From Mesorhizobium sp. M00.F.Ca.ET.216.01.1.1 (GTDB taxonomy: Bacteria; Pseudomonadota; Alphaproteobacteria; Rhizobiales; Rhizobiaceae): 64,000 bases of DNA. The translations under genes were made by a program, and so were the position numbers. The stretch covers positions 124,001 through 188,000 of the forward strand of contig NZ_SADR02000007.1 of NCBI RefSeq assembly GCF_004010325.2. Reading direction: 5' to 3'. The notes beneath the pieces are model-generated. The model was not told where the DNA came from. It searched no databases and saw only the letters and a program-made list of their open reading frames with translations. Shown here in pieces: positions 34,894 through 43,125 of this stretch (position 1 is the stretch's first letter; each line of letters opens with the position of its first letter).

Positions 34894-35679
34894 TTGACCG
34901 CGCCCATCATCAAGATCGACGGCATTTCGAAAAGCTTCGGCACCTTCAAGGTGCTGGACGGCCTGTCGATGCAAGTCATGCCGCGCGAGAAACTGGCGCT
35001 GATCGGCCCATCCGGCTCGGGCAAAACGACGATCCTGCGCATCCTGATGACGCTGGAGAGGATCGACAGCGGCCACATCCAGATCGACGGCGAGCAGCTC
35101 TACCACATGGAGCGCAACGGCCAGTTGCTGACCGCCGACGAACGGCATCTGGCAAGAATGCGCCAGAAGATCGGCATGGTCTTCCAGCTGTTCAACCTGT
35201 TTCCGCACAAAAGCGTCATCGACAACGTCACGCTGGCGCCGATCCTGACCAAGGGCATGCCGCGTGCTGCCGCCGAAAAGCGGGCGATGGAACTGCTCGA
35301 CATGGTCGGCATGGCCGACAAGGCCAAGAGCATGCCGGCGCAGCTTTCCGGCGGGCAGAAGCAGCGCGTGGCGATTGCCCGAGCTCTGGCGCTGCAGCCG
35401 AAGATAATGCTGTTCGACGAAGTGACATCGGCGCTCGATCCGGAGCTGGTCGAGGAGGTGCTGAATGTCTTGTGGCGGCTCTGCTCCGAGACCGACATGA
35501 CCATGCTGCTTGTCACCCACGAGATGGGTTTTGCCCATGATTTCGCCGACCGGGTGCTGTTCTTCGATCGCGGCAAGATTGTCGAAGAAGGCAAGCCCGA
35601 CGAGATTTTCCGCCATCCCAAGCAGGAGCGCACGCAAGGCTTCCTGAAGAAGATCATCGCGGCCGGACATCGCGTCTGA
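34894..35679 (+). CDS. ehuA: Ectoine/hydroxyectoine ABC transporter ATP-binding protein
   Basis: 261 residues of the polar-amino-acid ABC ATPase group. Walker A is LIGPSGSGKTTILRIL, the Q-loop lies in 'IGMVFQLFNLFPHKSV', the signature is LSGGQKQRVAIARALAL, Walker B is 'IMLFDEVTSALDPELV' and the H-loop is 'LLVTHEMGFAHDF'. It powers ectoine uptake together with EhuBCD. Family-like sequence starts at the TTG at 34894, which has GCGGGGA upstream; an earlier TTG at 34840 overlaps the candidate operator and is less likely. First gene of a long operon through doeB. The specific substrate is assigned from the eut/doe genes that follow. Confidence 0.9.
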   Translation: MTAPIIKIDGISKSFGTFKVLDGLSMQVMPREKLALIGPSGSGKTTILRILMTLERIDSGHIQIDGEQLYHMERNGQLLTADERHLARMRQKIGMVFQLFNLFPHKSVIDNVTLAPILTKGMPRAAAEKRAMELLDMVGMADKAKSMPAQLSGGQKQRVAIARALALQPKIMLFDEVTSALDPELVEEVLNVLWRLCSETDMTMLLVTHEMGFAHDFADRVLFFDRGKIVEEGKPDEIFRHPKQERTQGFLKKIIAAGHRV

Positions 35680-35732
35680 CCGCCATGTGGGGCAGACGCC
35701 CAAATCAACCAAGAAACAAGGAGTTGGGAACA

Positions 35733-36584
35733 GTGAAGAAACTTGGCATTCTGGCCGGCGTCGCCGGCATTGCATTGACGGCGGTCCTGGCTGCCTCGAC
35801 CGCGGGTTCGGCCGACGACAGCAAGCTTGAAGAGCTCAAGGCGCAAGGCTTTGCCCGCGTCGCCATCGCCAACGAGCCGCCCTATACGGCGGTCGCCGCC
35901 GACGGCAAGGTTTCGGGCGCGGCACCCGACGTGGCACGCGAGATATTCAAGCGACTTGGGGTCAACGACATCGTCGCCTCGATCTCGGAATATGGCGCCA
36001 TGATCCCCGGTCTGCAGGCAGGCCGCTTCGACGTCGTCACCGCCGGGCTGTTCATGAAACCGGAGCGCTGCGCGGCGGTTGCCTATTCGGAGCCGGTGCT
36101 GTGCGACGCCGAGGCGATGCTGGTGAAGAAGGGCAATCCGAAAGGCTTCAAGAGCTATGAGGATGTCGCCAAGGATACGAGCGCGACGATCGGTGCGCCG
36201 GGCGGCGGCACCGAGGAGAAGCTGGCGCTCACTGCCGGCGTGCCGCGCGAACGCGTCATCGTGGTGCCGGACGGCCAGAGCGGCCTGAAAATGCTGCAGG
36301 ACGGCCGCATCGATGCCTATTCGCTACCGGTGCTGTCGATCAATGACCTGGTCAAGAAGTCCAACGATCCGAACCTCGAAGTCATCGCCCCTGTGGTTGG
36401 CGCGCCGGTCTATTGCGACGGCGCGGCCTTCAAGAAGGGCGACGAAGCGCTGCGCGACGCCTACGATGTCGAGCTGGCGAAACTGAAGAAGTCCGGCGAG
36501 TTCGCCAAGATCATCGAGCCCTACGGCTTCTCGGCGGCGGCGGCGATGTCGACGACGCGCGACAAGCAGTGTTCGGCTAAGTGA
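35733..36584 (+). CDS. ehuB: Ectoine/hydroxyectoine-binding periplasmic protein
   Basis: 283 residues of the family 3 solute-binding type. A signal peptide (VKKLGILAGVAGIALTAVLA..) ends near 'STAGSADD', so the mature protein is periplasmic. 'VAIANEPPYTAVAADGKVSGAAPDVAREIFKRLGV' and 'MIPGLQAGRFDVVTAGLFMKPERC' are the typical ligand-binding lobes, with aromatic residues available for the ectoine ring. It delivers the ligand to EhuCD. GTG 35733 is chosen because AAGGAG lies ten bases upstream and it gives a proper signal peptide. A palindromic repeat follows in the 157-bp gap before ehuC. Confidence 0.9.
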   Translation: MKKLGILAGVAGIALTAVLAASTAGSADDSKLEELKAQGFARVAIANEPPYTAVAADGKVSGAAPDVAREIFKRLGVNDIVASISEYGAMIPGLQAGRFDVVTAGLFMKPERCAAVAYSEPVLCDAEAMLVKKGNPKGFKSYEDVAKDTSATIGAPGGGTEEKLALTAGVPRERVIVVPDGQSGLKMLQDGRIDAYSLPVLSINDLVKKSNDPNLEVIAPVVGAPVYCDGAAFKKGDEALRDAYDVELAKLKKSGEFAKIIEPYGFSAAAAMSTTRDKQCSAK

Positions 36585-36591
36585 GAAAGTT

Positions 36592-36703
36592 GCCCTCTCC
36601 TCGTGAAGTACGGGGAGAGGGCGGCGCCAGCGTTACGGCAAGTTCCTTCTCCCCGTCTCTATACGGGGAGAAGGTGCTGGCAGGCGGGTGAGGGGCAGCT
36701 CCG
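36592..36703. repeat. Rhizobial palindromic intergenic element with two hairpins
   Basis: Two hairpins lie in the ehuB-ehuC gap. The first, at 36592-36622, has GCCCTCTCC and GGAGAGGGC arms. The second, at 36645-36674, is a perfect 12-bp stem (CCTTCTCCCCGT / ACGGGGAGAAGG) around CTCTAT. A GGTGAGGGGCAGC tail follows. The layout matches the RIME-like palindromic repeats that I recall as frequent in rhizobial genomes. In this position it could trim or stabilise the mRNA so that more binding protein than permease is made. Confidence 0.75.
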
Positions 36704-36741
36704 ACGCTCTACGATGATCCAATGGGGAAAAACCTAACTCT

Positions 36742-37401
36742 ATGACCCAATGGTCCGGCTATTTCGGCCTGATATTGCAAGGAGCGCTTGTCACCATCGA
36801 GCTGACGCTGATGGGGTCGGTGCTGGCCTTGATCATGGCCTTTCTAGCCGGGCTGGGGCGGCTGTCGCGCTTCTTCGTGCTTCGCGCGCTGGCTACTGCC
36901 TACATCGAATTCTTTCGCGGCACCTCGATCTTCGTGCAGCTGTTCTGGGCCTATTTCGTGCTGCCCTTCATCGGCATATCGCTGACGCCGCTGCAGGCCG
37001 GCGTGCTGGCGCTCGGCCTCAATGTCGGCGCCTATGCGGCGGAAGTGGTACGCGGCGCCATCCAGTCGATAGGCCGCGAACAATATGAGGCCTGCACCGC
37101 GCTCAATCTCGGCCGCTGGCACGGCATGCGCCATGTCATCCTGCCGCAAGCGCTGCTGGTCATGCTGCCGACCTTCGGCAACAACGCCATCGAGCTGCTC
37201 AAGGCCACTGCCGTCGTTTCGCTGATCTCTCTCGCCGACCTGACCTTCCAGGCGCAGGTGGTGCGCTCGCAGACCGGCAATACGATGGTGCCGTTCGCCA
37301 CCATCCTCGTCATCTATTTCGCCCTCGCGCTGATCATTTCGTGGGGCGTGCGTTCGCTCGAACGCCGCATGGCGCGGGGCCTCGACGGGGTACGCATCTG
37401 A
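36742..37401 (+). CDS. ehuC: Ectoine/hydroxyectoine ABC transporter permease
   Basis: 219 residues of the His/Glu/Gln-type permease family, with about five helices. 'IEFFRGTSIFVQLFWAYFVLPF' is characteristic of this group, and the cytoplasmic EAA loop is in 'GREQYEACTALNLGRWHGMRHVILPQALLVMLP'. It forms the membrane channel with EhuD. ATG 36742 is preceded by GGGGAAAAAC. The gene is separated from ehuB by the palindromic element and from ehuD by 16 bp. Confidence 0.9.
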   Translation: MTQWSGYFGLILQGALVTIELTLMGSVLALIMAFLAGLGRLSRFFVLRALATAYIEFFRGTSIFVQLFWAYFVLPFIGISLTPLQAGVLALGLNVGAYAAEVVRGAIQSIGREQYEACTALNLGRWHGMRHVILPQALLVMLPTFGNNAIELLKATAVVSLISLADLTFQAQVVRSQTGNTMVPFATILVIYFALALIISWGVRSLERRMARGLDGVRI

Positions 37402-37417
37402 TGGATTGGGCCCTGTA

Positions 37418-38077
37418 ATGGACTGGGATTGGAGCTTTGTCCGGGAGATCCTACCGACGCTGATCCAGGGCGTGAGGATCACCATCCTGGCGACGCTGCT
37501 TGGCTCGGTGCTGGCCGCGATCCTGGGGCTGGCCATCGCGCTGGCGCGGCGCTCGCCGAACAAGGGCCTGTCGCGCACGATAGGATTCCTTGCCGAGTTC
37601 ATCCGCGGCACGCCGCTGCTCGTGCAGCTCTATTTCATCTTCTACGTGCTGCCCGACATCGGCATCCTCTTGCCGCCGCTGGTGGCGGGCGTTATCGGGC
37701 TCGGGCTGCATTACGGCACCTATACGGCCGAGGTTTATCGTGCCGGCATCGACAACGTGCCGAGCGGCCAGTGGGAAGCAGCCAAGGCCTGCAACCTGAA
37801 CGCCAGGCAGACATGGACCCACGTCATCCTGCCGCAGGCGATTCCGCCGATGATCCCGGCGCTTGCCAACTATTTCATCGCCATGTTCAAGGAGACGCCG
37901 CTGCTCTCGGCAATCACCGTGCTGGAACTGATGAACCAGGCGAAGAGCGTCGCCAACAGCTATTATCGCTATGTCGAACCAATGACCCTGGTCGGTGCGT
38001 TCTTCCTTGTCATCAGCCTTTCCTCGGTCGTGCTGCTGCGCTGGCTGGAACGTCGTTACGGTAAGATCGAGAGGTAG
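37418..38077 (+). CDS. ehuD: Ectoine/hydroxyectoine ABC transporter permease
   Basis: 219 residues, a paralogue of EhuC with the same five-helix pattern. 'LAEFIRGTPLLVQLYFIFYVLPD' and the EAA loop 'SGQWEAAKACNLNARQTWTHVILPQAIPPMIPAL' are conserved. ATG 37418 gives MDWDWSFVREILPTL; an upstream TTG at 37406 adds four residues and is less likely. It completes the importer. The stop precedes the EutA start by six bases, so transporter and catabolic genes are probably one transcript. Confidence 0.9.
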   Translation: MDWDWSFVREILPTLIQGVRITILATLLGSVLAAILGLAIALARRSPNKGLSRTIGFLAEFIRGTPLLVQLYFIFYVLPDIGILLPPLVAGVIGLGLHYGTYTAEVYRAGIDNVPSGQWEAAKACNLNARQTWTHVILPQAIPPMIPALANYFIAMFKETPLLSAITVLELMNQAKSVANSYYRYVEPMTLVGAFFLVISLSSVVLLRWLERRYGKIER

Positions 38078-38083
38078 TCTTTG

Positions 38084-38857
38084 ATGACACCGCTGCCTGA
38101 AATCAGCCTGAGACCGACAAAACCCAGGCTCGACAAGCGTCCGCTGGACAAGCGCGTCGGCCTGATCATCCTTGCCACCGACCATACGACCGAGCCGGAT
38201 TTTCGCCGCATGGTGGCAAGCAACCGGGTCGGCGTCTATGTCGCCCGCATTCCCTACGCCAATCCGACGACGCCGGAAAACCTGCGCAAGATGCAGCCGG
38301 CTCTGACAGCCGGCGCGGCGCTCATCCTGCCCGACGAGCCGCTCGACGCGATCTGCTATTCCTGCACCTCGGCCTCAGTAGTCATCGGCGATGCCGAGGT
38401 CGAGGCGGCGGTGCGAGCCGCCAAGCCCGGCGTGCCTGTCGTCACGCCGCCGATGGCGGGGGTACGCGGATTGAGGGCGCTAGGCGCTAATTGGATCAGC
38501 ATCCTCACCCCTTACACGGTCGAGACAAGCCAGCCGATGGCGGCCTATTTCGCGGCGCACGGCTTCGAGATCGCCAGCTTCACCTGTCTCGGCTTCGAGG
38601 ACGACCGCGAGATGGCACGGATTGCGCCGGCTTCGCTGGTCGATCTGGCTCGCGAGGCGATGGATCCGCAAGCCGATGCGCTGTTCGTCTCCTGCACGGC
38701 GCTGCGGGCAGCACTTGCGGTCGTCGGCATGGAAGAGGCGATCGGCCGTCCTGTCGTCACCAGCAACCAGGCAACGGCCTGGACCTGCCTGCGGCTTTGC
38801 GGCGACGACATGTCGCGTCCCGAATTCGGCCGTCTGATGACGTTGCCGCTGAACTGA
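38084..38857 (+). CDS. eutA: Ectoine utilisation protein EutA (Asp/Glu racemase, maleate isomerase-like)
   Basis: 257 residues. The two catalytic cysteines of the Asp/Glu racemase superfamily are present, in 'AICYSCTSASVVIGD' and in 'ALFVSCTALRAALAVV'. 'GVRGLRALGANWISILTPYT' and the final 'TSNQATAWTCLRLCG' are typical of arylmalonate decarboxylase/maleate isomerase relatives. EutA is placed in hydroxyectoine use, probably in isomerising a hydroxylated intermediate; details are not fully settled. ATG 38084 follows GAGAGGT. It is in tight series with eutB. Confidence 0.87.
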   Translation: MTPLPEISLRPTKPRLDKRPLDKRVGLIILATDHTTEPDFRRMVASNRVGVYVARIPYANPTTPENLRKMQPALTAGAALILPDEPLDAICYSCTSASVVIGDAEVEAAVRAAKPGVPVVTPPMAGVRGLRALGANWISILTPYTVETSQPMAAYFAAHGFEIASFTCLGFEDDREMARIAPASLVDLAREAMDPQADALFVSCTALRAALAVVGMEEAIGRPVVTSNQATAWTCLRLCGDDMSRPEFGRLMTLPLN

Positions 38858-38873
38858 TTGCAAGGCACCGGCC

Positions 38874-39866
38874 ATGACCGCAAGCAGGATCACACTCGCC
38901 GACATTCGCGCCGCGCGCGAACGCATTGCCGGCAAGGTTTTGGCGACGCCGACCGTGCTTTCTCCGACCTTGTCGGAGCGGCTGGGCATACCGGTTCACC
39001 TCAAGCTGGAACATCGGCAGACCACCGGCAGCTTCAAGCTGCGCGGTGCCTCGAACGCCATCGCTTCGCTGAGCGCGGAGGAAAGAGCGCGCGGCGTCGT
39101 TGCGGCGTCAACCGGCAATCACGGCCGGGCGCTCGCCCATGCGGCTAAGCTCGAGAGCATGCGCGCGGTGATCTGCATGTCGCGGCTGGTGCCGCAGAAC
39201 AAGCTCGACGAAATCCGTCATCTCGGCGCCGAGATCCACATTGTCGGCAACAGCCAGGACGATGCGCAGGAAGAAGTCGAACGGCTCGTTGCTGCAGAGG
39301 GACTGGTCATGCTGCCGCCCTTCGACCATCCGGCCATCATCGCCGGGCAGGGGACGCTTGGGCTGGAGATCATCGAGCAGGTTGCTGACGCTGCCCTGGT
39401 GCTGGTGCCGCTTTCCGGCGGCGGGCTGGCGTCGGGCGTCGCTGCTGCGGTGAAGGGCGTCAGTCCCGGTGCGGAGGTCGTCGGCATTTCGATGGAGCGG
39501 GGTGCTGCGATGAAGGCGAGCCTCGACGCCGGCCGCCCAGTGCAGGTCGAGGAACTGCCGACGCTGGCGGATTCGCTTGGCGGCGGCATTGGTCTCGACA
39601 ACCGGCTGACTTTCTCGATGTGCCGCGACCTGCTCGACGACGTGATCCTGCTTGGCGAGGACGAGATCGCTGCCGGCATCCGCCACGCCTATGAACAGGA
39701 ACGCGAGATCGTCGAAGGCGCCGGTGCGGTCGGCATCGCGGCGCTGCTTGCCGGCAAGCTCAGGGCGAACGGACCCGTGGTACTCATTCTGTCCGGCCGC
39801 AACATCGACATGACGCTGCACAGGAAGGTCGTCTGCGGCGAAGCAATCACGGAGCGTGACCTATGA
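38874..39866 (+). CDS. eutB: Hydroxyectoine utilisation dehydratase EutB (PLP-dependent)
   Basis: 330 residues of the threonine/serine dehydratase fold. The PLP lysine is in EHRQTTGSFKLRGASNAI, the cofactor phosphate loop is 'VPLSGGGLASGVAAAVKG', and 'AASTGNHGRALAHAA' binds the substrate carboxylate. In hydroxyectoine breakdown EutB is thought to remove the hydroxyl group as water or ammonia equivalents to merge with the ectoine route. The stop overlaps the eutC start as ATGA (39863-39866). No regulatory ACT domain is present, consistent with a catabolic enzyme. Confidence 0.9.
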   Translation: MTASRITLADIRAARERIAGKVLATPTVLSPTLSERLGIPVHLKLEHRQTTGSFKLRGASNAIASLSAEERARGVVAASTGNHGRALAHAAKLESMRAVICMSRLVPQNKLDEIRHLGAEIHIVGNSQDDAQEEVERLVAAEGLVMLPPFDHPAIIAGQGTLGLEIIEQVADAALVLVPLSGGGLASGVAAAVKGVSPGAEVVGISMERGAAMKASLDAGRPVQVEELPTLADSLGGGIGLDNRLTFSMCRDLLDDVILLGEDEIAAGIRHAYEQEREIVEGAGAVGIAALLAGKLRANGPVVLILSGRNIDMTLHRKVVCGEAITERDL

Positions 39867-40855
39867 GCCGAATGACGATCCTCACTGAAGCCGAATTGCG
39901 TACGATCGTGAAGCTCGATCTCGACGCTGTCGCCTGCGTCGAAAATGCCTTCCGTGCGCTTGCCACCTTGCCGGTCGCGATGCCGCCGATCCTGCGGCTC
40001 GACATTCCCGAACATCGCGGCGAGGTCGATGTGAAGACCGCCTACGTGCCTGGCATCGACGGCTTCGCCATCAAGATCAGCCCCGGTTTCTTCGACAATC
40101 CGAAGCTTGGCCTGCCCAGCGTCAACGGCATGATGGTGCTACTTTCCTCAAAGACAGGGTTGGTCGAGGCACTGCTGCTCGACAACGGCTATTTGACCGA
40201 CATTCGCACGGCTGCCGCCGGGGCGGTCGCGGCGAAACATCTTTCGCGAGCAGACGCGTCTGTTGCCGCGATTTTCGGTGCCGGCGTTCAGGCCGGACTG
40301 CAACTCGAGGCGCTGAGGCTTGTGCGGCCGATCGCCGAGGCCCGCATCTGGGCGCGGGATGCCCTCAAGGCCGAAGCAGCGGCGGCCGAATTGCGCGAAC
40401 GATTGGGCATCATCGTGCGCGCCGAACCTGACGCAGCAAAAGCGGCGGCCGATGCCGACATCATCGTCACCACCACACCCTCGACCGAGCCGCTGATCAA
40501 GGCAGGCTTCATCGTGGCTGGCCAGCACATCACCGCGATGGGCTCGGACGCCGAGCACAAGAACGAGATCGCGCCGGCGATCCTGCGCATGGCCGATCTC
40601 TATGTCGCCGATAGCGCCCGCCAGACGCGGCTTCTAGGCGAATTGCACCATGCCATCGCGGCAGGCGTGATGGCGGCCAATGCCGAGGTGACGGAACTCG
40701 GCCAGATCATCGCCGGCGAAAAGCACGGCCGCCGGTCGGACAGCGACATCACCATCGCCGACCTCACCGGCACCGGCGTGCAGGATACGGCGATCGCAAC
40801 GCTCGCCCGCGACCGGGCGCGGGCGGCCAACACCGGAATCATTTTCGAAAGCTGA
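39863..40855 (+). CDS. eutC: Ectoine utilisation protein EutC (ornithine-cyclodeaminase/mu-crystallin family)
   Basis: 330 residues. The N-terminal 'DLDAVACVENAFRALATLPVAMPPILRLDIPEHRGEVDVKTAYV' and the NAD-binding 'ASVAAIFGAGVQAGLQLEALRLVR' followed by 'ADIIVTTTPSTEPLIKAG' identify the ornithine cyclodeaminase family. EutC acts with EutB on hydroxyectoine intermediates, likely as an NAD-dependent reductase or dehydrogenase. It is translationally coupled to eutB and 39 bp upstream of doeA. Confidence 0.9.
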   Translation: MSRMTILTEAELRTIVKLDLDAVACVENAFRALATLPVAMPPILRLDIPEHRGEVDVKTAYVPGIDGFAIKISPGFFDNPKLGLPSVNGMMVLLSSKTGLVEALLLDNGYLTDIRTAAAGAVAAKHLSRADASVAAIFGAGVQAGLQLEALRLVRPIAEARIWARDALKAEAAAAELRERLGIIVRAEPDAAKAAADADIIVTTTPSTEPLIKAGFIVAGQHITAMGSDAEHKNEIAPAILRMADLYVADSARQTRLLGELHHAIAAGVMAANAEVTELGQIIAGEKHGRRSDSDITIADLTGTGVQDTAIATLARDRARAANTGIIFES

Positions 40856-40894
40856 TGCTGGCCGCAAGGCCCAACAAACGAGGACTAAAAAACA

Positions 40895-42073
40895 ATGCAG
40901 CCTAACCTGAAATTCTCGCGCGGCGAATATGCGGACCGCCTCGCCAAGACCCGGAAGGCCATGGAGGCCAAGGGCGTCGATCTGCTGATCGTCAGCGATC
41001 CGTCCAACATGGCCTGGCTGACCGGCTATGACGGCTGGTCGTTCTATGTACACCAGGCCGTCATCGTGCCGCCGTCGGGCGAGCCGGTGTGGTACGGACG
41101 CGGCCAGGACGCCAATGGCGCCAAGCGCACCGCCTATCTCGCGCACGACAACATCGTCGGCTATGCCGACCATTATGTGCAGTCGACCGAACGCCACCCG
41201 ATGGATTACCTGTCCAGCGTGCTCGGCGATCGCGGCTGGGGCAAGTTCACAATCGGCGTCGAGATGGACAATTACTGGTTCTCGGCGGCCGCCTTCGCAT
41301 CGCTGCAGAAACATTTGCCCAATGCCCGCTTTGTCGATGCCACGGCACTGGTCAACTGGCAGCGCGCGGTGAAGAGTTCGACCGAGATCGACTACATGCG
41401 CAAGGCTGCCCGCATCGTCGAGGCGATGCATGCCCGCATCGTCGACAAGATCGAAGTCGGCATGCGCAAATGCGACCTCGTCGCCGAGATCTACGATGCA
41501 GGCACGCGCGGTGTCGACGGTGTTGGCGGCGACTATCCGGCGATCGTGCCGCTGCTGCCGTCCGGCGCCGATGCCTCGGCGCCGCACCTGACCTGGGACG
41601 ACAGGCCGATGAAGTCGGGCGAGGGCACCTTCTTCGAGATCGCGGGCTGCTACAACCGCTACCACTGCCCGCTGTCGCGCACTGTCTTCCTCGGCAAGCC
41701 GACGCAGGAATTCCTCGATGCCGAAAAGGCGACGCTGGAAGGCATGGACGCGGGGCTTGCCGCGGCAAAGCCGGGCAACACCTGCGAGGATATCGCCAAT
41801 GCGTTCTTCACCGTGCTGAAGAAGTACGGCATCGTCAAGGACAACCGCACCGGCTATCCGATCGGGCTCAGTTATCCGCCGGACTGGGGCGAGCGCACGA
41901 TGAGCCTGCGCCCCGGCGACCGCACCGAACTGAAACCCGGCATGACTTTCCATTTCATGACCGGCCTATGGCTGGAGACGATGGGGCTGGAGATTACCGA
42001 ATCGATCCTTATCACCGAGACGGCCGTGGAGTGCCTGGCCAACGTGCCGCGCAAGCTAGTGATCAAGGGCTGA
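40895..42073 (+). CDS. doeA: Ectoine hydrolase
   Basis: 392 residues of the M24 (creatinase/prolidase) 'pita-bread' fold. It opens the ectoine ring to N-alpha-acetyl-diaminobutyrate. The N-terminal creatinase domain has 'LLIVSDPSNMAWLTGYDGWSFYVHQ'. The C-terminal catalytic domain shows 'KSGEGTFFEIAGCYNRYHCPLSRTVFLG' and 'RPGDRTELKPGMTFHFMTGLWLETMGLEITESILIT', with the family's histidine/glutamate positions. Length and motifs match DoeA/EutD proteins. The product of the reaction is also the known EnuR effector, which ties regulation to this step. AACGAGGAC precedes ATG 40895. Confidence 0.92.
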   Translation: MQPNLKFSRGEYADRLAKTRKAMEAKGVDLLIVSDPSNMAWLTGYDGWSFYVHQAVIVPPSGEPVWYGRGQDANGAKRTAYLAHDNIVGYADHYVQSTERHPMDYLSSVLGDRGWGKFTIGVEMDNYWFSAAAFASLQKHLPNARFVDATALVNWQRAVKSSTEIDYMRKAARIVEAMHARIVDKIEVGMRKCDLVAEIYDAGTRGVDGVGGDYPAIVPLLPSGADASAPHLTWDDRPMKSGEGTFFEIAGCYNRYHCPLSRTVFLGKPTQEFLDAEKATLEGMDAGLAAAKPGNTCEDIANAFFTVLKKYGIVKDNRTGYPIGLSYPPDWGERTMSLRPGDRTELKPGMTFHFMTGLWLETMGLEITESILITETAVECLANVPRKLVIKG

Positions 42074-42079
42074 AAACCG

Positions 42080-43081
42080 ATGTCGAATCTTCGTCCATCG
42101 CCAATTACGCCGAGCGTCGACTTCGATCGCAACGGCGTCCAGCACGGTTTCCTGCGCCTGCCTTACAGCCGTGACGACTCGGCCTGGGGATCGGTGATGA
42201 TCCCGGTCTGCGTGATCCGCAACGGCAAGGGCCCGACCGCACTGCTCACCGGCGGCAACCATGGCGACGAGTATGAAGGGCCGCTGGCGCTCTTCGACCT
42301 CGCCCGCACGCTCGATCCGAAGGATGTCAGCGGCACGGTCATCATCGTGCCGGCGATGAATTATCCGGCCTTCCGCGCCGGCACGCGCACCTCGCCGATC
42401 GACAAGGGCAATTTGAACCGCAGCTTTCCGGGCCGGCCTGACGGTACGGTAACCGAAAAGATCGCCGATTATTTCCAGCGTAAATTGCTGCCTCGTGCCG
42501 ACATCGTGCTCGATTTCCATTCGGGCGGCAAGACGCTCGACTTCGTGCCGTTCTGTGCTGCCCATGTGCTGGCGGACAAGGAGCAGGAGAAAAAGGCGTT
42601 CGCGGCGGTCGAGGCGTTCTCCGCACCGTTTTCCAACCGCATGATCGAGATCGATGCCGTCGGCATGTACGATACGGCAGCGGAGGAGATGGGCAAGGTA
42701 TTCGTGACCACCGAGCTCGGCGGTGGTGGAACATCAAGGGCCGAAACCGTGCGGATCGCCCGTCGCGGCGTGCTGAATGTGCTGCGGCATGCCGGCGTCG
42801 TCGCCGGCGCGGTCGACAAGCATCCGACCCACTGGCTGGACATGCCGTCGGGCGATTGCTTCTGTTTTGCCGAGGAGGACGGGATGATCGAGACGACGGT
42901 CGATCTCGGCGAGCCGGTCGAAGAAAACCAGGTTCTGGCGCGCATCCATGCGATCGGCCGCACCGGTTCTGCTGCGCAGGAGATACGGGCCAAAATGTCG
43001 GGTCTGCTGGCAGCGCGGCATTTTCCCGGATTGGTCAAGGCCGGCGACTGCGCTGCGGTAGTGGCCAAATTGGTCGATTGA
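42080..43081 (+). CDS. doeB: N-acetyl-diaminobutyrate deacetylase
   Basis: 333 residues of the succinylglutamate desuccinylase/aspartoacylase zinc-peptidase-like family. Zinc ligands are visible in LLTGGNHGDEYEGPLAL (H and E) and in 'IVLDFHSGGKTLDFVPF' (H); 'NLNRSFPGRPDGTVTEKIADY' is the substrate-binding segment. It removes the acetyl group to give L-2,4-diaminobutyrate for DoeD. Last gene of the operon beginning at ehuA. It ends 44 bp before the convergent efflux gene; no clear hairpin terminator is seen there. Confidence 0.92.
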   Translation: MSNLRPSPITPSVDFDRNGVQHGFLRLPYSRDDSAWGSVMIPVCVIRNGKGPTALLTGGNHGDEYEGPLALFDLARTLDPKDVSGTVIIVPAMNYPAFRAGTRTSPIDKGNLNRSFPGRPDGTVTEKIADYFQRKLLPRADIVLDFHSGGKTLDFVPFCAAHVLADKEQEKKAFAAVEAFSAPFSNRMIEIDAVGMYDTAAEEMGKVFVTTELGGGGTSRAETVRIARRGVLNVLRHAGVVAGAVDKHPTHWLDMPSGDCFCFAEEDGMIETTVDLGEPVEENQVLARIHAIGRTGSAAQEIRAKMSGLLAARHFPGLVKAGDCAAVVAKLVD

Positions 43082-43125
43082 CGGCAGGCGAAATCCGGTT
43101 TGACGGTCAGGCTCGGGAACGTTCT

